Shown piece by piece: positions 1 to 13,839 of a stretch of 64,000 nt of DNA. Source of the DNA: Chamaea fasciata (taxonomy: Eukaryota; Chordata; Aves; Passeriformes; Sylviidae). The translations under genes were made by a program, and so were the position numbers. Under the pieces are notes generated by a model. The model worked only from the letters and a program-made list of their open reading frames with translations, ran no database searches and was not told where the DNA came from. The number at the start of each line of letters is the position of its first letter. The stretch's first letter is position 1. The stretch is taken from positions 11,127,307 to 11,191,306 of the forward strand of contig JARCOQ010000016.1 of assembly GCA_029207755.1 (NCBI GenBank), written 5' to 3'.

Positions 1-3000
1 CTCTTTGAGATGTGTTTTTTCAAGCTATGATAATAAAATACAAGGATTGGAGTTAAGTTGTTCAAGCTCTGCTGAAGTGCATGTTACCATTTAAAAAAGT
101 TTATAGAGCACCAGTGAGAGCAGGAGCCAGCAGTGGCAGGAACAGCTCTTGTGTGCACATCATGTACCTGCCAAGGTTTTCACTCTCCTCTCTGGATTTC
201 TGAACAAAACTCAAAAACTGAAAACCCTTAATGTGCCAGAACTCATGCTTTTTGTCTCCTGGTTTTCTCTGTTTCTCCCTGAAGATAAAGCATCATGAAG
301 GTTATGGGCCTGTGTAAGCACGGATTCTGGTTGATGGATGTTGAGAAACTGTATTGCTGGCACTTGGATTGCTGATCCTGTTCAAGATCTGGCCAGACCA
401 AGTACATTAGTATATGAAATAAAATGTAGGGTGATTTCTTTAATCTCAGATAAAGTGTTTATGTAAATCAAGTATTACAATAGTAGTGTCAGTAATAGTA
501 AAATAACCCTGAATTCTGTAAATAATACAATACGACTGTTTCTGATTTAGTCCTCACTTACAGAACAGGAAGTGTGAAAGCTGTATCTTTGTTGAGCCAA
601 TTTGCATAGTTGTTAAAACTGATAAAAATCTCATGGAAACCCTGCACATCCAGCAGACTTTTTCCTCTAAAAAAAAGGTCATAATTGTCCCTAGAACAGC
701 AGTTGTAACATGCAGTTAATGCAGTGCAGGCAGTGCTGTTGGCTAGAACGAGTTTGTCACTCCGTGCTGGTTCTTAACCTCAGCTGCAGAGGGATGCCAG
801 GATTCTGCTGGAGTGCTTGGGACCAGTGTCTTGAGTTTGTCTGCACGTGTGCAAATGCATGGGGGCTGCATTTACTGGTAGGTGTGGGATAATCTTCCTC
901 TTCCCCAGTAGCTGGAGCTCAGCAGTCAAGTGAAAGTTCCCTGTACAGCTCAGCAGGGTGAGTTCAGAATTGTGCCTGAGAATGAAGCTTGCAGGGGTTG
1001 GGAGTGTGCTCAGACTTCAAGGCTGCTGGATTATATTCAGACAGGGAATAAGCACTATTGGCATTGAAATCCTTACAGTTGTAGCCTTTCCGTTTGCTTG
1101 AGAAATTTGTGGAGTTGATTTGCAGAAAATACTGGAAATACCCATCGCTCCAATTAGAACCCCAAATTTGGCTGTGAACACTGTATGTGTTAGGTATGAT
1201 GGCAATAGAAAAAGCTAAAACCAGGTGCCTGTAAGTTAATTGAAAGGTGTTTCTCTTTGTTCTGGGGTCATTTATTCTGTATCAGCACTTCGAAGTAAAT
1301 TTTTTAATTTTCAAAGAAGAGAGGGTGGCACTTGCAGTGTTTTGAACACGGAAGGAGCACCTTTTTGTCTTGCATGGTGCAACCCAGCAGTAGTGGATAT
1401 GGTGTTTTTCCTGTGTGTGCAGCCTGGGCCTTGGGATGCATTGCCTCTCTCCTGCAATTCAGCTGCAGGTGGCTAAAATCCCATGGCCCTGCCTTGAGAA
1501 GGGCAGTACGGGGAGATCCTACAGCTTGATAGAAGTTTTCTGATAAAATCCCAGAGATCCCTAGCATCCCACAGATTATCATCTAGATATTTAGTGATAT
1601 ATCTTGTTTACCCAGATTGTCCAAGTCCAAGTGAGACAGAGATGCACTCCCCGTCTCCGTGTCTGTGTTTCTCTTTTTGGTCTTGTGGGGTTTCTTTGAT
1701 CCTAAAGTTTGCTGAAAATGCATCAATAATAAAACATCCACAGGGACATTAAAATACCTGAGCTTGGCCATATGAATTAAGAGTTTATGTTTATTTTAAC
1801 ATTTTTATGGTCAAAGGATGTAATGGGGGGAAAAAGATACATCTGCTAGGTAAAAATCTTGACAACGTGTGTGTCTGATGAGGTTTGTGTACAAGCTTAA
1901 ACAGGTAAAAACTCCTGTTGCATGTGCACAGATAAATTTCCTGTTGTGTAGTTTAGCTGTTTGGAGTATGCCAGTGTTGTGTTACCACCCCGATGAACAC
2001 AGCACTGCCACTTGCAGCCACCTGGTTTCTGTAGGTAAAATAACTGAATATTCTTTCAAAGGGGTCGGTTTTGTTCTTTTGCTGGTTTGAGAGCAGCTTC
2101 TCTTCCCTGATAACCTCCAGCAAAATAACCACTGAAGTAACCATTCTCTTTTCAGTCCCTGTCTATTTTATCTTCTCCTTTTTAAAAATTGTCTTTTATA
2201 TCTCTTCTTATTCTTTATTGCAAAGGCACAGTGTGTCCCTTTCTTTCAGAGATAAAGTTTCCCCTTCCGGAAGGGATAACAGTTGCAGTTAAATTATTAC
2301 TGTCTCTAGTAATTCTTAAATCCTGCTCTAATTCCAACTTTGACCAGTAACATCTGGAGCTTATTTCAGGTTTGGGTCAGACCTGACTGTAATGGCATTT
2401 AAATTGGAACTCTCTGGTTCAGTTAGTTTAATGAATAAAACAATTAGTCGCTTTTGAGTGAAAACCGTACAAATAATGCACATTAATTGCAGATACTTCT
2501 TTTCTTTATATGTACTTCTCTTTCTTCAGCAAGATCTCTTAAATCATGTCTTCTCTGCTTCTGAAAGAAGGAGCATCCTTATGTCTTCTTAATTGATTTT
2601 TTTTTGGTGAAAAAGGTCTGGAGCTAAGAAGTGCCAGGAATTGCATACTAGACAGTTTGTGGTGTACCTCTGTGTTTGGGTTTATTTTTCCCTTGTTCCC
2701 TGTGATCCACTGCCATGCACTATCCCATGCTCACACCCCTTCAAGGAAAACTCTTAGCAGTTTTAAAGAATGGAAAAGGAGTCCAGGAAAAAGAGAGGCA
2801 ATGAGGATCCAGTCGTGGGGAGGACAGCCAAAAAGAATCTGCTTTTGTGTGCTCCAGAGATATACTCCAAATAGTGAGAGCATTTGTGGGGTAGAAGTTG
2901 TAGCAGGAAATGTGAATGGACTAACTGGAGCAAAAGAAGTGAGTGGTGAGGGTTTCTGTCCCAGCTGTGTGTGAGGTTGCAGTGGCTGCTGATGACACAG

Positions 3001-6000
3001 ACCACAAAATGCTGCATTATTAGAGAGAAAAAAACAGGGTGTGGAGTAAACTTAAGGGACTTTGGGTTGTCCTGAGACAAAGGAAGAATCGTTCATCATC
3101 AATAGAATAAAGAATTTGAGATACAGCTCAGTTCAGTGGTGGTGTTTATAGCAGCTTCTAGCACGAGGCAAAGCAGGGAGGCAGTAATCAATTTTGGAAG
3201 TCCTCAAAATTTGCATCAGGTGAGTGGCACTAGCAGTGGAGTGAAAATAGAAGTAGCTGGGAAGATTTGCCAGAAAGAATAGAGTGTTGAGATTGGGAGT
3301 GTATTTCTGGAATCAGGGTGTTCTGCAAAGCATAAGAAAGTTGTTGCTCATTGAGTGACACGCAGCAGCCAACTGTCCTAATATGTGCTTTCAAGTCTGT
3401 TTTGTTGACTTTATGTTCCAAGAATAATTGACCAGAAAGCTATTGAAATACTGTCTGAGGATTTGGCTTATGAAACAAAAACTAAATGTAATATGTAGTA
3501 AGAAAGTAAATATGCAACAAACATGTGAGCAGTGAAATGCAATTTCCTCTTCAGAATGTATTTCTGGTGAAAAATGTGCTAATTATAACTGCTGCCACAT
3601 GTGAAGTAACTCGGTTTTCCAGACAAAAAGGGGAAGAATTTTGACCAACTTGCTTTGTCTCCCTTTACAAGAGGGAACTAATTTGGGTGATTATTTGGGA
3701 TGGTGACACACCAGGACATTACCAAGAGCACTGAAATATCCAAGAGCCCCACCATATACAATAACCTCCATCAGAAACATGATTATCCCTCCACCCCTGC
3801 CATTCGATTGCTCTTTAAAATGAAATGGAAATTAAATTACATAGGTGTGAGGTCTTCCTTCTTGAATGCACCTCTCATATTTCTGTTTCTGAAACAGTTG
3901 TTTTCATGAACCATGTAGTTTTGAAGTTTGCAGCTGCAGGTGTTACTGTATGAGGTGCAGGGTTCAAGAAGCTCTGTCTGTGATACAGTTCTAAAAGATT
4001 GCTGATTTAAAGGTGTTGCAGTGTATACCAGTAGGTTCTTCTTTACTTTTGTTTGTATTACAAATTGCTCAGGTTTGAAGATCTGAATTTGGCTGCGCCT
4101 GTGGAGGAGTACACAGCAATTCCTTTGCCTCATGGATTTCGGTGTGTTTGCGTTAGGATTTGGAAAAGCAAGTTAGCCTCAAAATCTGTATATGGCTGGG
4201 TCTGTATACTGTTTTCTCTAGAATACAAAGTGTAACTTCATTCCTGATTGTGATTGCTTGACTAACAGGCCTTGGGAAGCAGGGACTTGGTGCCGTGGTC
4301 CCATGGCAGCCTGTTTGGCACCAGAACAGCTGGTTGGCTATTTAACACTGAATAGTTAAACAGGAAAAGCTTTTTCAGTCACTTAAAAGTTTTCTTTTGT
4401 TTTCAGTAAGAAAAGAATGCGACTCAAAATTGCTGACAAAGAAAAGTGATAGAATTGTCAGTGGAGTGCTTAACTGAGGATTATAAAGTTCTCCTGCTGC
4501 ATTCTTTTAAGAATTCCATGGTAAAGAGTGGAGACTGACACCCGAGATTCCATCCAAAACAGTTTTTCAGCTGTGTTATTTGTTTGAAGGAAGTTGTTCT
4601 CCATGTAGACAGTATTAAATAATTAACACTGTTTAGTGCTAATTTTGGTGTCTGCTAACATTTGGATGTTTTCAGTACAGTAACTTTCATCTTCAAAGCA
4701 GTAAAGTGAAGCTGATCTTCAGAACATTTTACAACAATAATCAGCTCTTTCTTAGAGCCTAAGTCATAATTTTCTTGCATTAACACTTGGGGGTAGAAAG
4801 GTTGCTGTCAGAATGGAGAAGGAAAAGAAAGGTTAAATCTTAGTTAAAAGGAATGCTGAAGAAAGTGTAAACTGCTTTGGGATTTAATGGTTCTGTTGCA
4901 GAGACTGAGGAAAACTCTTGGATCAGTGCTCGGTTAAGGCTTCTAAAATTATTTTAATGATTGCTAACGTTCGTGCTACAAAGTAGAAGAAAGCAGCCAC
5001 ATGGCAGATGATTCAGTAGATTAAGGCTGGCCAGAAATTTATTGGCTGGGGTTTCTTGGGAGTGTCTAGACCCCAAAATCTTTCTGGAGACTCAGTCAGA
5101 ATAGGGACACTGATGGAGGGAAGGGGATTTCCAGATGGGATCGGGATGGGGTAAACCACCCCAGTCTGCTCCGTGGGGCACCAGCCCTGAGCCTTTTTCA
5201 TCTTCAAGGCGGGGGCATCACCAAATCTCCTGTCCCTCTTCCATGCACAGTCATTCTGTGTTCCTCCTCTTCCTTCAGTGACGCTTTTGTAGACCGTGGC
5301 ACAGTGCTAACAGGCAAGGCTGAAAAATTGAGCTTACTAAGGAACAACCTCCAAAGCTCCTGGGAGCCATGTCTTTTAGGAATTTGGGAAGCTGGTGGAG
5401 AGTAGAACTCGAAAGTGTGTGTATTGGAGAACAAGAAAGCTTCTTTTCCAGATCATCTTATTTGAAAAAATGAACGGTTCTTGTTTTGCTTATTTTGCAG
5501 TTGTTAATTTTAGATGAGAGCGTAATTACTTGTTAGTTACATCAAAAACAAACGTTAAAACTAACCTAAAATGTCGATTTCTTTTTTTGTAGTAGGAGTC
5601 TCTTAAAATCATGGTTTACTATTATGCTTGAAATGTACCTGTAACTAAACACAGTGAAAAGTGAATTTCAGTCGAAAATAATGATTTTGTCAGCAGTGCT
5701 CCCTGCGTGGCTGGCAGGAAGCAGTAAATGTTCCTGTGTTACCAGGCAGTGCACGTGTGCACGTGTATCAGTTCACATAAAGGACTTAACAAAACAACCT
5801 CAAACCTCAGGCCTTGAATGGTTTAATTGTTGTTGTCGTTTTCCCCACGGTTAATCTACACTTGTAAAAGCGACCCTGATGTGAGGTTAGGATTTATCAG
5901 CACCGGGCACCCCACGCTAATTGGTTCAGCTCTGCATTTCACTGCCTCGGCTCTTCCTCAGAGCAGGAGGAAACTCACCTGGGCGAGCAGGGCTCATCCT

Positions 6001-6189
6001 GCTGCCAGCCCCACACTGCCTGGGTGCTTCTCCGCAGCTGGCAGTGTTTGTCCTCAAGTAGAAGGGAAGCATGCCTTTTCCTTCGTTTTGAAGGAAAAGT
6101 GCCAAACACTTTGGCAATAAGCAGTTTTTTCTACAGTAAAGTCTTATAGATTCTGCAAAACTGTGTTCTCAGTCAAGAATTTCAGGGGT

Positions 6190-6228
6190 GTTTTTTTTTG
6201 TTGTTGTTGTTTTGGTTTTTTTTTTTTT
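6190..6228. repeat. T/G low-complexity tract
   Basis: T-runs interrupted by a short (GTT)n stretch and GG. It is simple sequence within USP7 intron 1, possibly the worn poly(A)/poly(T) end of an old retroelement, but no body is recognisable. Confidence 0.8.
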
Positions 6229-9200
6229 AATACTTTAGGCTAGCAACAGGGGTTTTTGTTTGAATGTTCAAAAGTTCCTTATGGAAACCCTGAATATTTG
6301 CATAGGATTAGCCACTGTGGATTGAGCAAAAATTGTTTAACCTGGTGTGTTGAGGTCTGTCAGTGGCAGATGCTGATGTTAAAACACGAGTGCAGGGGAG
6401 GGATGGCGAGTTCCCTTCCCTGCTGTGCACACCCCGAGGGTGTCTGAGCCTGGCCACGCTGCCTCTGTACCTTTTCACTGGTCCTCACAGAATCTTCTTC
6501 CATTCACTGCATCGCCTTTGGAAGTGAACTGGGAATAATGAATGCTTTGTGCAAGTTCACTGTGCTGCTGCATTTGGAGCGCTGAGCGCAGCCTGGTTAA
6601 TGGCCTTGCTTTCCTCCTCCATCTTGAAAAGGTAGCTGGGAAGTAAAGAAGTTACAACAAGGAAAATAAAGATGGTACAAGGTATCAAATGGCTTTTTAG
6701 TGATATTGACTGAGTAGATTAGGAAGGGTCCTGGATAACTGAGGAAAGATGTGCTAAAAGTCTGGAGAGCAGATTTTGTTTCTTTAGATTACATTCTGGT
6801 AATTTAATATGAAGTCCCTTGTGTATTACAAGTAGGAGCAAATCCCGTATCCTCCTCTAGTCATGAAGAAGCCAAAGCAGCACATACAACAGGCTTGATT
6901 TATGGTTCTTTTGTATAAACAATATCTTTCTGCTTCCATATTACATTCCAGATTGCTCTAGTACTCAGTGGACTGTGCTAATTAGAGCCTGTAGTAGTTC
7001 TTGGTTGCAGAAAATCAGCACCTCAAGAAGAGCTAAAACAGTAGTCAGTTACTGTGCTACTGAGATCATCCAGTTGTGCATCCCAACTGGACAGTGTATG
7101 CATCCAGTGGCATGGCAGAGGTCACCACTCTGTGTGTCCTCAGGGACAGTGTTTTTACATTTTTCTGGATTCACCATGGGACTACCAGATCGAGTCTGGA
7201 GATGCTTTGGCCTGGGATTTCAGGGCTGCTTTGGTGTAACAGCCACCTCTGCGACACGTTCCGTAGTTATCCTCAAAGGAGTACTTTCTTGTGAGCATAT
7301 TTGATTTAGACTCCTTTACTTTCCAGCAAAGAAGCCTGGATTTAAGCTTGTTTGTGTTGTCAGGCGAGAAGGAAATACAATTAACTGTGCTTGCCTGCTT
7401 TTTCACAGTTTTATGTAGTTTTTAATGTTATTTTCCTGAATCTGATTTATTTGCCTTTCCCTCTTCTCACCAAAGCCTAGTCTAGAACTGCCAGCTACCT
7501 GCAACCACTGAGTCAGATTCCATGAACCTGGAATACCTTGTGTGCCTACCCATTTCTCTGCACAGCTGGGAGCATAAGGAAGAAGAGGGAAAGCAAGATC
7601 AGTGTTAGCAAATCTCCAGTAATAAAGGAAGACCTTTAAAAGCATCACTGAAAAGAGCAAAAAGAGATGCTGGAAATGTTAGATCCCTAAACGTGAGGGG
7701 TTTAGGCACATTGCACAGTTTCTGTGGCTTGGAATGATCTTTTTTGTTAAAAGGTAATTTAAAAGTTGGGGCTAAAGTAGGCGGTTTGTATTTTTTGCTC
7801 CTAGTGCCTATAAAATTAATTCCAGTGCAAATCCGTCTTGTTATCCAGTGTTGTTCTCTACTAGAAAATTAAATTTGCTTTTAAACTCCGTCATGGACAG
7901 ATCAACAATGTTTCAACAGTTTAAAAATCACATCACCATTAGGAAAATACTGTCAAGCTACCTTCCTGTGCTACTGGTATTGGGAGCAAAACTCAGCGTG
8001 CTTCAAGGCTGAGTTCAGGAGTGAACAGTGCAATTAGCATGTGCTGTAAGGATGAATCTGGTCTCAAAACAGAGTTACCGAATTTGAAATAGTGATGAAT
8101 AATATTTTGACTCTGTAGCAAAGTAACTGCGCAGAAGCAGTGTACCTTCAGAGCTAGTTTGGGCAAGTGGTGTGTGTGATCATACCCATGTAAGGCAATG
8201 TTTTATGCTACTGGTAAGTGTGCAAAACCTTTTTGCTGCTTAAGCATATTGTGAGTGTTCAGTTCTTGTATTTAATTAAATAGATGTACCCCAAGACTCT
8301 CTGAGACTGTGGATTATACTCATCCAAAATGATGCAGAAGCGAGTTCTGAAAAATTTATATATCGGAGTAATAAAAATTGTGCTGATCCAGGTGGTGGAG
8401 GTGTGTGCCTTTCTAGACTTCTGCAAGGAAAGAGGGAGGTGCTAAGGGGAGCAGAATCACAAATTCCATAATGTGCTTATATTATTGTCCATATAAACTC
8501 ATTTGAATTGCTTTTTAATTGTCTGTCTTAAACACACCAAGGACACGTCCAGGCCCTTGCACTGCCCTGACTCCAGCTGAGGGTACATCCTTTTCTTCCC
8601 CCTTTCAGAACTTCATTTTTTGTGTGAGTAGTTTTGCAGCCTCTCTAGGGATGCCAGAGCTGGGAGCCTTTGTTGTTGCAGCAGGGAAGGCCATTACTCA
8701 GTAGAGCAGTAAAACATAAAGAGGGGTGTGATACTGGAAAAACACATTGTTTAGGGTGTGTTCGGAGGAGGTTGAGGAGGTTGGGACCGAGTGCCCGACC
8801 CGCAGCAGAGATGTAATCACACTGCCATCTCTGGAATGTGCAGAGACAAGACGTGACAAGTTGGGGTAGTTGCTTCTGTAGTCTTGCTGCTCTAGATACA
8901 GCAAGGAGAAGGCAGTGCAAGTCCAGGAGCTGCTGCCATAATGGCTCGTGACACTTCTGATGTTTTGGCCTTTCCTGATCATGGAAGAAAATAATTTAAC
9001 TTGTCAACTGTTCTAGTTACTGTTTGTTGAGTGTTACAGGGTAGCCAGAAGCAGTCTTCCTGCCTTTCTTCATGATATGATAGTTTTCTAGATGCATAGC
9101 CTAAGCTAAAAGAGCTCTTTGGACTAAGAAAAGGAACTGTGAAAGATTTTTTGGCAGACTGTCTCTTGTCCTGATGACTGCCAAAAGGTTGGGACACTGT

Positions 9201-10371
9201 ATAGTGCATAAAGCCAGGATAATAAGACAGGCAGGTTGGTATCCTTCTGCTAAATAATTTCACTGTACTGAAGGAAAACTCATACCAGGGCTGCTGCCTA
9301 CCCCAGTTATTAAACACCTGGGGCTTAAAAAGTATTTGAAAGATCCCTTAAAATGTGAAGGCTGCCTATACACACTCTTCACCACGAGCATAAAGTTGTA
9401 AATTTGTTGGATAATTATGGGTGTGTTGTTAGTGTCCGAACTGAACTCTGGTTCATGCAGTCTTTCATTTGACACTGAATTATTCATGAAGCAAAGGGTT
9501 AAACTGCTGAAAGCAGGTAATTTAGTCACTCTTGGTTTCAGTAAGTTTTTGGGGTGACCTCTTCAATGGCAGCTTCAATTCCCCTGAGGTATTGATAATA
9601 CCCTAAATGCTTTTTATGTATCAGTAGGAAATTAATCACATTTTAAATGCATTTTAAAGGTTTTATTTTGTCAAGTGCCATCAGACTGCTCCTGTCTTTG
9701 AAGATCAGCAGATAAATGAGTTGCTGCAGCAAACTGCTTAGTTATAGAGCAGGTTCTTGGTAGGCTATTTGTTCTCAGCAATTTTTTTATGCACAAAGTT
9801 ACATTGTACCCCCTGTTTATTTTTGCATGAAGATAACTGTGTCAGTGGGCTGAAGCTTCTGACACTATTTACCTTACAGACTGGTATTGTTCATGCATAT
9901 TGTTCCGTGTTCAGGGACTTCTAAGAGTGTAACTGCTTTGCTTTATCTAAGAATAGAATAATCATGCAATCTAGTAATACAATTTTGTTCCCATTCATTA
10001 GTTCCATTGGCGCAGTTAGGAACCAGTCTGGCCATGCTGTGCTTTGTCAAAGTGTCCTCTTTGGCCGGGCAGACCCAGTGCTGGGAATGAAAGGCAGCAG
10101 CAGCAGCATAGTGATTGATCAGTGTAATAAGTGGTGGCTGCAGTGTTGTTATGCTCTGTCTAGTCATTGCTACATCTTCTGTGGGCATGGCAGAGATGAG
10201 TCTGCTTCCAGGAAGTTCTCCCATCCCAGTTCTTCATTTGCTGTCTTGTGTAACATCATCTCCTTCTGTGGGAGATTTGCAATTCCCAGTCAATAATGCA
10301 ATAATGACTTGTTTCAAATGACAATAAGAGAGCAAGAGACTTCCGTAGAATACTGTTTCATTTCTGTTTTG

Positions 10372-10396
10372 TTTTTTTTTTTTTTTAAAAAAAAAA
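10372..10396. repeat. T15-A10 homopolymer junction
   Basis: A run of 15 T followed directly by 10 A, a self-complementary tract inside USP7 intron 1. It is likely variable in length between individuals. Confidence 0.85.
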
Positions 10397-11265
10397 GATT
10401 TGGTGTTGATTACTTGCTCTTTAGTAAATAAATGTCTTCTCTCTTTTGTTTCTAGATGTAATAGAGCACATTTTGAAAGGGTTGAAGATCTCTAAACCCT
10501 TTTTCCCTAGCTGGAAGTCTCCTCACTTCCTATGCCCCTAATACCTTTCTCCCTTAGTTTGTAAGCTTGGCTCTGCCTCCTAATACTTCCCTAGAAGCTT
10601 TTCCCCCTTAAGACAGTCATTGTCCTTCATAACTTTCTTGTTAAGGTACATGCATTTCTAGATACACCTTTTGGCACTGGATCAAGTAATAAACATGAAG
10701 AAAGAAAAGCTGTGAATGAAACCAAAGTAAGTTTTCCCCAGTTTTGCTACTGGGATAATTACCTTTTAACTGCTAAGCCAAATGACATAATATTTACAAG
10801 CAGTTATCTACATCTTCATCCATAGGATCACTTCCCTTTCCCCTCTTCCCATTCTTCTGGCCAAAATAATCTCTGTTACTGTTAGATACCTTTGAAATGT
10901 TGTAGGTGAATTGCTTTATTTTTGGATGCCTTTTGAAAGGCAGCCACAGTACAGGAATTGCTTGATTCCTCTTCAGATTTTTCATTATAGCAACCTAGGA
11001 CTGTCTTGGAGAAATGAAACTGTGTAGAATGCTTTTCATTTAATTCCTTTTCTCTTGAGTCCCTTTGTGCAATAAGTGATGTTTGTATTCTAACTGCAGG
11101 TAGGGATTAGAGGCCAAATGGTTTCTCTTACTTTGGAAAAACTGAGTTCTTTCAGAGCAAATGAGGGGAAATTTTTCCTCTCAACACTTCTAGTAGTTCA
11201 AAGATTGACTACTGTAAATTAATTCCATTCAGATCATGGAGTTGGGAGCTTGTTTGGGTAATTTT

Positions 11266-11345
11266 GGTATGTGTGGTTGTTTTGGTTTTATTTTTTGGCC
11301 TGGGTATTTGGTTTTTTGTTGGTTTGGGTTTTGGTTGTTCTTTTT
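11266..11345. repeat. T/G-rich low-complexity region
   Basis: About 80 bases almost free of A and C, made of TTTTGG, GGTTTG and similar words in intron 1. It opens long chance frames but has no protein-like features. Confidence 0.75.
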
Positions 11346-11888
11346 AAACCCTGCACTCCTGGGAGCCATCCTATTCATCTGGCTTTCAGAGCAATGGTTT
11401 CCAGACTTCTGGAGAAGCAAGCTGCTGGAGCCCACAAGTTTTCTTGTGAGCTGTTACAGCCACATAAAAACCAGTTGCATGGGAGTGTCTGCAGCCCCCT
11501 TACAGACATGGTCTGGGCAGATTTGCTCCAGAGTTGTGAAGTAACCTGTTGGCATTGTTTCTTCCAGCTCAAGGCAGGTATCTGTTCATCATCTTCTTCA
11601 TATTTTTCTAACTTTCTTGTTTACTTTTGAGAAGTAATATTCTTGCTTTCTGTTTGAGTCTATTTAGTGTCCTCTTTGCACCACCACGGTTTGGTGACTG
11701 CTTTGGAAAGCTTGGCATTTACTGCTTACTTTAGGAATTTCTCATTTCTCAGTTATGTAGTTTGATATGCTGCCCAATGGCTACAATACCAAGGATCAAT
11801 TTGGTGGTTAAAGAGGTGATATTTATTTTAGCACTTGCAGTCACAGAATGTTTATTCATTATGATTTCTAGCAGTGATGATTTCTTAA

Positions 11889-11905
11889 TTTTTTTTTTTT
11901 TTTTT
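11889..11905. repeat. T17 homopolymer
   Basis: Uninterrupted 17-base T run in USP7 intron 1. Confidence 0.85.
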
Positions 11906-13780
11906 ACTTGTGTGCTATTATCCAGGTCAGGCTGGTATTTTGAACTATGCCCTGAAATAAACTTGTAGATGTTGATTTATTTAATATACTGGTACGTTTT
12001 AAAAGAATAATTTTTAAAAACTTTTGAAGAGATAATGGTTTGTTCCACAGTAGAAGTTCTGTAGTGAGTGCAGAGGACCATGACTCTGCTGGGCTGCCCC
12101 GGGGGGTGTGACAGCTTCAAGTCCTGACACTGAGATGCACAGCTAGACCTGGAGTGTGTGTTGAGCGTGCAGTGGATATCCTTGATGCTGATGTAGATTG
12201 ACTGCTACAGCATGGACTTTGATCATTTGCATTCTCTGGCTTTATTCTTATCTCCTGCCACCTGATATTTTAGCTCAGTAAGTCCTTTTCCTAGAGTTTA
12301 CTGCAGGTTCACTCATCCACTGGAATTCACACACACTTGCCTTTATATCTGTATATAGTGTTGTATTTGTATTTAAAAAGAAAAACGCCCTTTTAAAACT
12401 TTCATGAAGGCTTTCATTCTGGAATGTATGTCCATTTAGTCCAGCAGAAGAGGAGAAAGTTGTGGCGTTTTCTGCTTTCCCCCGCTAAAAACAAGACCCT
12501 GGATGTGAAAGTTCATGGTATTCTCTAAGCTGCTGCCAGCAGTGAACGACTGACTCCCTTCAGGCTGCTGATGCTGCCCTTGGGGTGGCTCCCTGCTCAT
12601 CTGGGGATGGCTGTGGCACTGCTGCGTGGAGGGCTGTGCAAGCTGTCTTCAGGGACTGCAACAGCCCTCAGTGCCAGTGATTGCCAGCGTGAGGCGGATG
12701 TGTGTGATAACTGTAACCAAGTTTTAGTATCGCTATTACTCCTCCGCTGTGGTCGCCTTAACCTCAGAAGGAAACAAACGTTTCATAACCTGCTGGGGAC
12801 ACTGCTTCAGTTTCTCCTCTGTGGCTGCCAGCTCCAAAAGCTAATGACAAACATTATAGATAATCTTTCAGACTTTGACTATGGCTGTGATGTGAGTCAT
12901 GACTGAAAGCTTAGTAAAGTTACAGCTTGCCGTCATCGTTGTTAAATAGAGGCAGTTTGTGCTGTAGTGGAATTGCTGCGCTTGTGGAGTCATTCTGGAG
13001 CTTTGGGCCACACGTGACTGCAAGCACATGTTTATGCTGAGCAACGTGTCCTGCAGCTCAGGGACAGAGCACTCTGCAGTGCTCCTGTCTTAGAACTGGA
13101 TTTAAGTTATGCCAGAAGTCACGTGAACTTGACAAAATTTTTCCCACTTTCTCATCAGTAGGAAAAAGAAATGGCAGCTTCCTTCCTTGTAGATTTGAAT
13201 GTTGTGAACAGTAGAACAACAGAGCAATGTATCTTACAGTGACACTTGAGTTCATGTTGTTAAACAGACTGAATCCACCAGAACAGGTTTGTTTTTTTAA
13301 TATAAGGTTGTTTTTGTTTGTTTGTTTTTGTTTTTTAAATCACTGATGCTATTTTAGTTCTGATTGCTTAATAGTGTGAGTATTTGTATATGATAATACT
13401 GAGCTCATAGTCCATAACAAGCAGATTTTTTCATATATATACTTTCTATATGACAAGTTTATAGTTTCAGAGAATTTAGTTTTTTCCCTTCTCCCTCCCA
13501 CTTTTCCCCTGCAGCAATTGCCACAACCATTTTGCTTTCAGGCTTTCATCTCAACACTTCAGTGAGAGACTTAGTTAATGAGCGATGAGAAGTGTGTATC
13601 TGCAGAGTCATTTATATATAATCCAGTAATGTGTCTGTGTAAGGTGGCTGACACTTCTCACCAGCTTCCCAAACTGTGGTGTCACGCTCCAGTTTTATTC
13701 CAGTTGCATATCTCAGTGTTTAGACTTATTTCAGCATTCATGATCTTTCAGTAACTAAGGGGAAGCTCTTTTTTGTGCAC

Positions 13781-13839
13781 AAACTCACATTTGTGAGTTT
13801 CAATATCTGAAATGTTTCACATTTCAGTATCTGAAATGT
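13781..13839. repeat. 20-bp palindrome plus 24-bp-period direct repeat
   Basis: Positions 13781-13800 form an inverted repeat with two perfect 9-base arms (AAACTCACA/TGTGAGTTT) around a 2-base centre. Immediately after it, the 12-base word TATCTGAAATGT occurs at 13804-13815 and again at 13828-13839. Function unknown. Confidence 0.8.
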
